64,000 bases of DNA from Ancistrus triradiatus. Its lineage: Eukaryota > Chordata > Actinopteri > Siluriformes > Loricariidae. The stretch's first letter is position 1, and each line of letters begins with the position of its first letter. Below, one piece after another: positions 57,601 through 64,000 of this stretch. A program made the position numbers and the translations under genes. Under the pieces are notes generated by a model. The model saw only the letters and a program-made list of their open reading frames with translations. It was not told the origin of the DNA and did not search any database. The stretch is taken from assembly GCA_025084515.1 (NCBI GenBank), contig JAJAGP010001685.1:104895-168894 (forward strand), given 5' to 3'.

Positions 57601-57823
57601 TTTCATCCAACATTTTATCTGCAGTGCATGACTTAGGGGCCTGACTTCCAACCTATGACCTGTATATCTATTCCCTTGCAGCATCATTGGCCCGGGCAGC
57701 TCTATAACATGGACAGAGCGTTTTAATCCTCGCCGGGCAGGAACCACCAGAATGATGGCCAGTCTGGACTGCACTGCTCTCCGGCAGGTGTATGGGGAGG
57801 CCGAGGTCACCATTCATCCTTAA
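45662..57823 (+). CDS. f13a1: Coagulation factor XIII A chain (transglutaminase), complete, 14 coding exons
   Basis: Exons: 45662-45851, 47047-47235, 48923-49171, 49682-49800, 51108-51215, 52129-52306, 52510-52648, 52751-52854, 52980-53068, 53662-53815, 53985-54260, 56071-56231, 57437-57573, 57682-57823. All junctions are AG/GT and in frame; 744 residues (human 732). Factor XIII, once cut by thrombin, cross-links fibrin through Gln-Lys isopeptide bonds. The activation peptide is Pro/Ala-rich with LLPRG|PPP (cut after Arg57, human Arg37). A beta-sandwich follows (KGTYIPV, CIVGKF, YILFNPW), then the core: Cys335 in YAQCWVYA, His394 in NYHCWNE, Asp417 in WQVVDATPQE. Cys-His and His-Asp spacings (59 and 23) equal those of human Cys314/His373/Asp396. 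Two C-terminal barrels end in REAEVTIHP-type sequence (GEAEVTIHP). There is no signal peptide, as in human. The first residues match intracellular/plasma F13A rather than tissue transglutaminases. An upstream untranslated exon is likely. Confidence 0.95.
45896..46140. repeat. LINE fragments in F13A1 intron 1 of the coding set
   Basis: At 45896-45955 is a reverse-oriented LINE 3' tail (TATAGCGCTTTTTACAATGG, reverse of the tail at 25.3-25.5 kb). Directly after it, 45960-46140 on the plus strand encodes the C-terminal part of an L2-like polymerase (ARNILSFIDAEKLVN, SRLDYCY). It is nonfunctional. Confidence 0.65.
46182..46562. mobile_element. MITE with terminal inverted repeats, about 380 bp
   Basis: The left end CTGTGCAAAAGTCTTAGGCC with ACCAGTAGATTAG and the right end CTAATGGTGGCCAAAGAC with TTTTGCACAATACTGTA are inverted repeats of about 32 bp. 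The interior has no coding capacity. The ends match a known non-autonomous fish Tc1-type family. A detached end lies at 8840-8861. Confidence 0.85.
46680..46775 (+). repeat. LINE 3'-tail fragment
   Basis: TTTTCCTTGCCACTGTCGC and GTAAAGCTGTTTTGAGACAG match the tail family at 25.3-25.5 kb. It lies in the F13A1 intron between the first two coding exons. Confidence 0.6.
47290..48485 (+). mobile_element. Tc1-like element split by a GAAA-rich array
   Basis: The left part (about 47300-47460) has TAAACATTAGTGAAAGAATG and encodes MGRSKELTESECGTVIG, the usual transposase start of a fish Tc1 family. The right part (48280-48482) has TTTTGTGGAGGGATGAATCA (the WTDES-type block), TTTTGTGGAGGAGGGGTAAT and the end CGTCCCAATACTTTTACCC with ATATAGTGTATG. 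Between them, 47565-48280 is GAAA-rich simple DNA instead of the transposase middle. It lies in an F13A1 intron. Confidence 0.8.
47560..48280 (+). repeat. Purine-rich GAAA array with a longer repeated unit
   Basis: GAAA units are interrupted at intervals by variants of GGCTAAAGAGAATACTRAG and AATGCTAAAGAGAAAAG. All purines are on the F13A1 sense strand. Related arrays lie at 49250-49500, 49965-50465 and 51655-51870. Confidence 0.92.
49250..49505 (+). repeat. GAAA-rich array in F13A1 intron
   Basis: Purine-rich GAAA/GGAAA units are interrupted by AAATGCTATAGAAAA-type spacers. It is in the intron after the 48923-49171 exon. Confidence 0.9.
49965..50465 (+). repeat. GAAA-rich array in F13A1 intron
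   Basis: GAAA/GGAAA units carry repeated spacers AATGAATGCTAAAGA and AAATGCTAAAGAGAAAGG. It ends in (AATC)n-like sequence at 50463-50490. It lies between exons 4 and 5. Confidence 0.92.
50540..50712 (+). mobile_element. Tc1/mariner fragment with a short tandem repeat
   Basis: CAGATGGAGGG is repeated three times in tandem (50541-50575). The following DNA encodes FQQGNASSHTADMVQEW, a decayed Tc1 transposase block (FQQDN-P-H type). It is a fragment in the F13A1 intron between exons 4 and 5. Confidence 0.6.
50718..50919 (+). repeat. Direct repeat A flanking F13A1 exon 5
   Basis: About 200 bp from GAAGTTTATTTCCATTCAGT to AATTAGTTAGATGAAACTAA. The near-identical copy B is at 51455-51655, 737 bp downstream, in the same orientation. 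Exon 5 (51108-51215) lies between them. Confidence 0.92.
51455..51655 (+). repeat. Direct repeat B flanking F13A1 exon 5
   Basis: The second copy of repeat A shares AAGGCAGGCTGTTACTAAGA, CGGTGTTAGAACCAAAGCAC and TTTCTCGACTAGTG. A few substitutions and small indels separate the two. It runs on into the GAAA array at 51655-51870, as copy A runs into GAAAGAAAC. Confidence 0.92.
51655..51875 (+). repeat. GAAA-rich array in F13A1 intron
   Basis: GAAA units have three spacers of the type CCTAAAGAAAATACTGAG or TCTAAAGAGAATACTGAGG, and a (GA)n tract at 51783-51803. The spacer is the one seen in the 47.6-48.3 kb array. Confidence 0.9.
54430..55035 (+). mobile_element. Tc1 fragments in F13A1 intron 11
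   Basis: At 54460-54620, CCTGAGCTCAATCCACGAAA and GGTGCAAAGCTGGTAGAGAC resemble the 3' half of a Tc1 transposase gene. At 54785-55025, CTAAAGAGTTTGGACTCCC, GGAGTGGTCGACCAACAAAG and CATGAGTCCACCATCAGGAG match the transposase N-terminal half of the 5.8 kb family in plus orientation. The order is scrambled, so more than one insertion is involved. Confidence 0.7.
55380..55505 (+). repeat. LINE 3'-tail fragment
   Basis: GGCTTGCTCTATTTGGGATT and TAAAGCTGCTTTGAGACAAT match the tail at 25.3-25.5 kb. It is in F13A1 intron 11. Confidence 0.65.
56300..57350 (+). pseudogene. Decayed Tc1/mariner element in F13A1 intron 12
   Basis: Possible 5' end remains lie at 56320 (CAGCATAAATATGAGCTAAA). Transposase pieces in the plus direction are GTCATCTCTAAAGAGTTTGG, GTAACTTCTAAGCAACTAAA, GAAACATGGTGGTGGTAGTA, CCCAAGAGAACATGGGTCAT, CATACAGCCAGACAACAACC and GTGGAAGGACCCGAAGCGAG. 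It is the same family as 5.8 and 20.2 kb but in the opposite orientation. No frame is intact. Confidence 0.8.
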
Positions 57824-57992
57824 ACTCCAGAACGAGAGAGAGAGTTTGAGCTAAACTTTACAGTATTAGATAAAATGATGAGCAGAATGATTCTGAAGTA
57901 TTAGTTCATATTTAGCTCTGAAGTTTCTGAAAACATTGCTTGTACCCAAACCCAATGACAATTTATACCATTTGCAATTTTGCCACTGAGAA

Positions 57993-57998
57993 AATAAA
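57993..57998 (+). terminator. Polyadenylation signal of the F13A1-like gene
   Basis: AATAAA lies 170 bp after the stop codon, in AGAAAATAAAGCATC. It is the first canonical hexamer downstream of the stop. Confidence 0.75.
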
Positions 57999-58014
57999 GC
58001 ATCTTTAACACATC

Positions 58015-58570
58015 TAAGCTGTTAAATCATTCCTTCTGACCCCTCAGACGGCACTGCATCAAGAACCGTCCTTCATCAATAGCTGATAGAACCACATGGA
58101 CAAGGGATTACTTTATACAATACAGAGTTACATTCACAAATGCCACTTAAAACATTACTGTGCTAAAAGAAGCCTTATGTTATAACCATGTCCAGAAGCG
58201 GCGTCGACATCTTCTCGGAGGCATCTGGGATGGACCATCACCCAGTGGAAGGGGGATTGCGCTCAGACCCATCAGTATCACAGATCTTTTTTGGAAGAAA
58301 TAAACAAAAAGGACCAAATCAGAAAAAATTAGGGCTGAAACATGTAATCCCTTCCAGTCATTCTTTGAGGAATACTGTTTTTAAACATTTAAATCATTTT
58401 CTCACACACTGACAAACTAGAGATCCTGATCCTCTGATCCTCAAAGACTCAGCTTTTCCAAATAATGATTACAGTTTCATGTTGACATTGCCTGTCATTT
58501 AGGTTTTTTTTTTTTTGTTTGTTTGTTTTTACCTCATTACTAGAGTCCCAACTTTGTGGAATTGTCACGG
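58015..58570 (+). pseudogene. Rearranged Tc1/mariner copy with an inverted 3' end
   Basis: Transposase middle pieces (CTCAGACGGCACTGCATCAA, GATAGAACCACATGGACAAG, CATGTCCAGAAGCGGCGTCG, GGATGGACCATCACCCAGTG) run in plus orientation to about 58310. From about 58350 there is reverse-oriented 5' end sequence (TTCTTTGAGGAATACTG, CTCACACACTGACAAACTAG, CTGATCCTCAAAGACTCAGC). It is an internally deleted element whose long terminal repeat is visible on the right side. Confidence 0.75.
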
Positions 58571-60035
58571 AAGAGCAGACAAAGGCAGACGGAGTCGCAG
58601 GTCCCAGTAGGACAATAATAAAACATCTTTATTGTCCTCAAAATTTCAAATAATATAAACAACGAACAAAAACTCAGTAACTAGAAATATCCGTCAAACA
58701 AAACCTGGCATGGGAGCCGAAAAAAAGAACTAAGTGAAACACAGCGAAAGAAAACCTGGCTCGGTGGCCGAAAACAAACAGAAACACAACCGTTAGCCGC
58801 CTCTAGGCTAACGGTCCGTGGCTGAAGTCCGAAATGAACCTCCTTGGGCAGCGTAGATGATAAATCTAAGAGCGAAACTAAAGTCATGGAGTCAAAGTTC
58901 GAATAAAATGTGAAGTATGCACATCGACATTAAGTGGCCCGGGTATGATGGGGCTGGAGCTGATGACGGAAGCAGCTTGACTGGAGATACAGGCAGATGA
59001 ACATCATGTGTGTGGCTGGAACCGCCGGAACACAGCTCGGGAGAGAAAACAGAACATGTATTAGTTATTGATTAAGAGCACAGTGTCTATTAACAATTCA
59101 TGCTGCCTTTCAATCATGATGCCCAAGTGTAGGCATTGAGGGACCCCCGGCAGCATTAGCTATAGCAGCATAGCTAGAAAAATCTTAGGAAAGAGAAGAA
59201 ACTGGTAGGTAAACACAGCAAGAGGGATCACATAGGAAATTGGCAACCCCACGGGAAGGCGAAGACAGGCAACCCCCCAACGTCTTGATCAACCATAGGA
59301 CCTCTTGACTATGAACCCCCCAGCTTGCATGATTCTAGGCAAGGAAGCATGAGTCAAGATCCGAGACCGAAGCCCAGTCAGCCAGACCGCCACTCGACAA
59401 CTCCCGGCTAGCGGGAACAAGGGCAGGCAGCCAGGCAGACATGACTCCAGGGACTCCGGCCCCAGTTGACCCAAGCCATGCATCCCGGTCTAAAATCTAG
59501 TCAAAAGCCTGCGTAAATAGTAGGTCTTTAGCCTAGGACTTAAAAACTTTGGAGAGTGTCTAAATCTCGATGTGAAAGTGGGAAGTTTATTCCATTTAGT
59601 TGGGGGGGGCCAGTATGAGAAAGCCTTTCCCCCGGCTGTGACTTTTTAATCTAGGAACTAAAAAGACGGCCTGACCCTGCGAAACGAAAGTAGACGGCTG
59701 GATTGTAAAACTCTAAGGAGGTCACTTCAGATAATGTTGGGGCCAGGGCCCCCATGTAGAGCTTTAGAGTTAAAAGAAGTATTTTTGTAATCAATGCGGA
59801 AAATTGGGAATTTGAATGGCGGTAACCAGTGCAGTGATGATTAGAAACGGAGTGATATGATCAAATTTTCTAGTTCGAGTTAGCACGCGGGCAGCTGCAT
59901 TCTGAACTAACCGAAAGTTATTTATATATTTACTAGAGCATCCAGTAAGTTAAGGCGTACAGTAATCCAACCTTGAGGTGTAAACGGATGACAAGTTCTC
60001 TGCATCATTAAAGAGGAGGATATTCTAGTTTAGCG
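58571..60035. repeat. Interspersed repeat of uncertain class
   Basis: It starts TGTCACGGAAGAGCAGAC and later carries blocks often seen as moderately repeated DNA in fish: CTTTAGCCTAGGACTTAAAA, GCTTTAGAGTTAAAAGAAG, GTGATATGATCAAATTTTC, GCAGCTGCATTCTGAACTAA and CAGTAATCCAACCTTGAGGT. No coding frame or terminal repeats were established, so the class is left open. Confidence 0.5.
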
Positions 60036-60064
60036 ATATACGTCATTGAAAGAAAGCAATGAGA

Positions 60065-60065
<1 letters not shown>

Positions 60066-60103
<38 letters not shown>

Positions 60104-60160
60104 CTATAGATATATATATATATGTATTGTAAATAAACATTTGTGTCATGAAATATGCAC

Positions 60161-60192
<32 letters not shown>

Positions 60193-60225
60193 ATCTATAT
60201 ATAATATATATATATATATATATAT
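60066..60225. repeat. (TA)n microsatellites
   Basis: TA tracts at 60066-60098, 60110-60124, 60161-60186 and 60200-60224 are separated by short unique spacers. They are followed by small tandem repeats GATGTGTAGAATGTGTA and GGTGGGCGGTGCT (two copies each) to about 60300. Confidence 0.95.
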
Positions 60226-60590
60226 CAGATGTGTAGAATGTGTAGATGTGTAGATGTGTAGAATGAGCTGGGTGGGCGGTGCTGGCTGGGTGGGCGGTGC
60301 TTGACTCCAGCAGGCATTGACTGACTAGTCCTGCCCTCCCGTAAAATCGGGGCCAAAAGTCAAAAACGTGAAACTTTTTGAGGTGAAAGCAAGACTGAGA
60401 GAAGCGCAACTGAGAAAAGGTGCAATGAAAGCAAAAACGGATTCTACAAGAATATAAAACACAAAATGGACGATTAAATACAGAAATATTCTGTTTACAT
60501 ACCTGATTTTATAACTCTCAATATAAATAATAGTTTTCTAAATTACAAAATGTCATTTATTGGTTATGAATTCTATTTTTTGATTCTCAG

Positions 60591-60665
60591 AACTGTTGGC
60601 CCTATTTTGACGCCATACAGGGGGTCATATGCACTACAGCACAGTTCAAGGCAGCCGGGCTCAAT
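60591..60665 (+). other. Possible short exon upstream of the PARP14-like exons
   Basis: GATTCTCAG precedes 75 bp that read NCWPYFDAIQGVICTTAQF plus KAAGLN in phase 0, then GTGAGT. The sequence could be the helical end of a domain in a PARP14-like protein. Its phase does not match the exon at 61268, so another exon would have to lie between, and none was seen. Confidence 0.25.
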
Positions 60666-61267
60666 GTGAGTACCCTGAAGGTGGTAAGGAATACATAAGG
60701 ATGGAGAATGGAGAACAGGAATGTGCCTCCAACCTACACCATAGCAATCCCAGAGAGAGAAGACATTAAAGTTCCTTTTAAATTTGAGCTGACGAATAAT
60801 AGAATAAGAAATTGGGGAGGAAAAGCCCACCATTGAATCTAATTCTCAAGAAAATATAATATATAAAATAGGCAATAAGGTGGTCCAGGGATCTAAAAAC
60901 TGTCTAGGTAAACATTCTAGCTAAAAATAAAGGAATGCTGTAGCATTAAGGAGTGGATTGTGGCATTAACCCTGAATCAACTAATTTTCATGAATAAATG
61001 GGGTACCACTTAATTTCTTTGTGACTGGTGAATTAGGGAACCAGTTATTTTGGAACAAATATGGGCAGTTTACAAACTGTCAGAATCACTTGTTTTATCG
61101 GACTTAAAAATCAGACTTAATGACATCAGTGGTGGCAAGTAATGGCACTGTGCCCTCGATTAACAGTCCTCAGTTTATTAAAAAGCTTAAGTAAGCAGAG
61201 CACATAATTATAGATGCACAGATCCACTGCTGTTTACACTGTTACTAATGCTGGTTATCATTAACAG

Positions 61268-63417
61268 CTCGAAGTAGTGCAATAACCGTGACTGGACCTG
61301 GGCGCCTTCCCTGCTGTCTTCTTGTCCATGTTCCATGTTTGTGTGGCAACACAGCTGAACAGTACCTCCTAGAGGCCATACTAGAGGGTCAAAAAAGAAA
61401 ACCTGAATTGATCACCGTTGTCCTTGATGATGAAAATGGTGAGTAGATTAAGTCGTGTTTGTGCCAGTTCACAGCTTTTCTGAACTAGTTCAAGTTCAGT
61501 TCATACATGCTCAAAGTGAACAGTTCACGTTCAAAGTTCACAATTTTAATTCTGAACTAGTTCAAAGTTCAGTTCATTTTACTTTTTTCGTGAGATATGC
61601 AAATAAATACTTTTTTCACACTACAAGCTAGAAATCACTATACGTTCTTTGAAACTGCTCATTGTAGACATTTGCTCATGACACTACAATTGTGTACGCG
61701 GCGTTGCTATGGCTACCCCGCTCTGCTGCAATTCATCACGGGTAACGTCGTGCGGAAGCCAGTATGTTATTAACTAGCCAGTATGTTAACTAGTCTCAGC
61801 CGGACACTATGTTGCCCGCAATGCATTGCGCACACAATGTCATAACCATTTCTGTCCGGATGATACATGATTTAAGCGGCACCAGCGAGGAGAGGGAACT
61901 TTCTCTCGTTGCGTTTCAAAAGAGAAAACAGATGTCACTCAGTTTTCAATGGAAAACAAATTCCAACGGTCATTTACAGTGATGTCTGCCGTTCATGACA
62001 CATAATGTGAACTAATTCACGTTCAAGTTCTTTATTAAAAAATGTGTTGCGTTCAGTTCAACGTTCACGAAAAAATGAGCGTGTTCAATGAACGCGTTCT
62101 TTTGAACTCGTTCACGCACAACACTGTATTTAAGGTTATAATATAATTGAACAGTTCAAATGCAAATTTTCATTGTGTATCATTCTGATTATTTTTTTTT
62201 TTTTCATGCATATTTTTTTACACATCACCTGCTTGAAGAACTGCACCTGAGTTTCGATGCTGAAATGTTTGCAAGAGATTCAATTGCGACAGCACTGAGG
62301 AGCATGAACGCCTCGAAAATAATACGATTTGAATTTGCACAAGAGACATTTTATCAGTCTTTCATAAGCACTGTTTATTCAATCTACAAAGATGCAGGTA
62401 TGAGAGAACATGGCAAGTCAGCATTACGTACACTATGTAGTTCACACATCAGTACATGTTCAGCTCCAAACAAAACAAAAGGAACTGATGCAGATTGTCT
62501 AGAACAACCCATATGTCCAGCCAGAACATAGATTAATCTTGCCATATTCTGCTGACATTTTACAATGATGTAGTAAGCAAAGTTTTTCTCCTTAATTCAC
62601 AGAGCTACCCTTTGACAGCTATGAGTCTTTGCACCGTCACTCATTTTTCTGTGAGCCTGCTGCCATCCACCTCATATCAAAGCAACCACATCTGTTATCC
62701 AAAGCTCAAGAGGCAGTAGCAAAGCATTATGCATGCTTCCTGTCAAAATGTATGCTCGTTGAGCCCTATTTGCACCGGATTGGTGAGCACATTTTGTCGA
62801 AGATCCTTGGGCTACAGCAGAAGCACGGTGTGAATATTCTTGTTCGTGGTAGAGCTGTACACTTCAGTGGTCTTGCTGTCAAAATTTCCCTAGCCAAAAA
62901 GGAGGCAAATGCAATAAAAGATGAAGCTCTAGCTATGATATGGCTGGAGCACAAAAGCAAATTGTTTCAGAGCATCCAGTGGATGATAAACACAGAGGCA
63001 GACATCCCTGTGCAGCTGAACTGTGAAGACAACTATGACGTAGAACTTCAGTACATGTGTTTTCAGGAAGTGGTCAGCGTGAAGCATGAAAATAAAACAT
63101 TTACTGTCAACGTGGCAGACATGACTGCCACCGACACAGACACCTCTCAGGTGTACTCAGTCCTGAGAAAAGAGCTGACAGGTGGGTGAACTTCTAGTCC
63201 GTGTCATACAGTATGTCCTTTTATCTTATGACTTTCAGCATCAGTAGTTAACTTGTATTGTTGCTTGTATTGCTACATGGCAGAACCCTTCCCAAGGAAA
63301 TGGAGTATGAGTGAAGCGGAAAGCTTCAAAAAAGTGGAAGTTGATATATATTCACTCGAGTACTTTGCAGTGGAACGAAGATTCAACCACACTTTATCCA
63401 GCAAGGTTATAAACAAG
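61268..63417 (+). CDS. PARP14-like ADP-ribosyltransferase, four internal exons (partial)
   Basis: Exons at 61268-61438, 62239-62397, 62603-63181 and 63284-63417 join in one frame (each starts with two bases of a split codon; the last ends in phase 0 at AAG|GTGAAA). Exons 1-2 resemble the second half of a macrodomain (PGRLPCCLLVHVP, EELHLSFDAEMFARDSI). Exon 3 ends in a WWE-like domain (IQWMINTEADIPVQLN, then NKTFTVNVADMTATDTD). Exon 4 (PFPRKWSMSEAESFKKVEV, EYFAVERRFNHT) matches the start of the PARP14-type catalytic domain. PARP14 family enzymes mono-ADP-ribosylate proteins, and in fish they form expanded, interferon-linked sets. Both ends are open: no start codon, and the catalytic residues would lie beyond the window. 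The acceptor at 62238 (GAAG) has an odd tract. A truncated pseudogene cannot be excluded. Confidence 0.72.
61454..62126. mobile_element. MITE-like element in a PARP14-like intron
   Basis: The left end (GTGTTTGTGCCAGTTCACAG, then GAACTAGTTCAAGTTCAG) and the right end (GAACGCGTTCTTTTGAACTC, GTTCACGCACAACACTG) form imperfect inverted repeats with many internal TTCA/GAAC repeats. It is about 670 bp without coding capacity. The class is unclear, hAT-like at a guess; target duplication was not established. Confidence 0.55.
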
Positions 63418-63819
63418 GTGAAAATCGGTACATCAGTTGGGGGTTTGACGGTCTTGTGGACACTAGGAAATAAAACCATAGACCAGGTCTAAAAATGCCA
63501 GCCACCAACTCCCAACCAAAGAATCTCAAATTGGCATCTTCGCCCCACAAACATATAAAGGAAATAACCCAACAAACTTGGGCTGAGACCACAGAAGTTG
63601 CCTAAACTCAAAAATAACCCAAAATTTAGTTTCTGGCAACTGCAAACTTAATTTCTAAGTACTCTAATATTTAATTCCCTTAAATATCTGTAATGCTGTA
63701 AAGCTTTGTGCATCCATTCATAATGCATTAATGCATATACAAGTATATACTGTTTAAAGTCCATTCAATCAATGTCTGTTCTTTTAAATGGCCGAGGTCT
63801 TAACAATCATATATGTTTA
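63418..63819. other. Sequence after the last PARP14-like exon, no further exon
   Basis: Reading on past 63417 leaves PARP similarity at once (VKIGTSVGGLTVLW, then stop at 63490). The expected next catalytic segment (IERIQN-LW type) is not found up to the window end. Confidence 0.45.
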
Positions 63820-64000
63820 AAAAAGTGGGGTAAAAAGGTATTTAGTCAGCCACTGACTGTGCAAGTTCTCCTACTTAGAAAGATGAGAGAGGTCTGTAAT
63901 TTTCATCATAGCTACACTTCAACTATGAGAGACAAAATGTAAAAAAAAAAAATCCAGGTAATCACATTGTAGGATTTTTAAAGAATTTAATTGTAAATTA
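63820..64000 (+). mobile_element. 5' end of a Tc1/mariner element, cut by the window edge
   Basis: GGGGTAAAAAGGTATTTAGT, CAGCCACTGACTGTGCAAG, TGAGAGAGGTCTGTAATTTT, CAACTATGAGAGACAAAATG and ATCACATTGTAGGATTTTTA are the ordered terminal landmarks of another common fish Tc1 family. The transposase would lie to the right. Confidence 0.75.

Overview
The window looks like teleost fish nuclear DNA. It has spliced vertebrate genes with GT-AG introns, many decayed Tc1/mariner elements of several families, L2-type LINE relics, tRNA-derived SINEs and abundant microsatellites. An ostariophysan such as a catfish is a guess from the repeat types only. All names rest on recalled family sequences; no database search was run.

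Layout, left to right. At 0.3-3.9 kb on the plus strand is a TEX261 homologue without its first exon. At 7.6-10.2 kb, convergent to it on the minus strand, is an ANKRD53-like ankyrin-repeat gene. From 10.3 to 26.7 kb there is no supportable host gene: Tc1/mariner copies, two SINEs, a GGTTGCTATGG minisatellite, a TTAGTATTTGATCAGT array and a decayed reverse transcriptase.

At 26.8-34.0 kb on the minus strand is the most unusual gene. It is an AIG1/GIMAP-type GTPase gene in which two exons join in frame. Together they encode two intact-looking AIG1 GTPase domains, about 1,370 residues of charged coiled coil held in one uninterrupted 5.66 kb exon, and a third AIG1 domain that has lost its nucleotide-binding motifs.

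At 37.6-38.3 kb is a minisatellite made of the same unit in both orientations. At 39.4 kb a TATA box and a candidate untranslated exon may start the next gene, followed by an L2 relic at 39.8-42.0 kb. From 45.66 to 57.82 kb on the plus strand is a complete coagulation factor XIII A-chain gene (F13A1 type): 14 coding exons, consistent phases, 744 residues, catalytic Cys/His/Asp and a thrombin-type cleavage site. Its introns are full of Tc1 pieces and related purine-rich (GAAA) arrays, and exon 5 lies between two 200 bp direct repeats.

At 58.0-60.2 kb are more repeats. From 61.27 to 63.42 kb on the plus strand are four consecutive internal exons of a PARP14-like gene (end of a macrodomain, WWE domain, start of the ADP-ribosyltransferase domain); the rest of the catalytic domain is not in the window. 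The host genes do not form a pathway. F13A1 acts in clot cross-linking, while the GIMAP-like and PARP14-like genes belong to families linked to vertebrate immunity.
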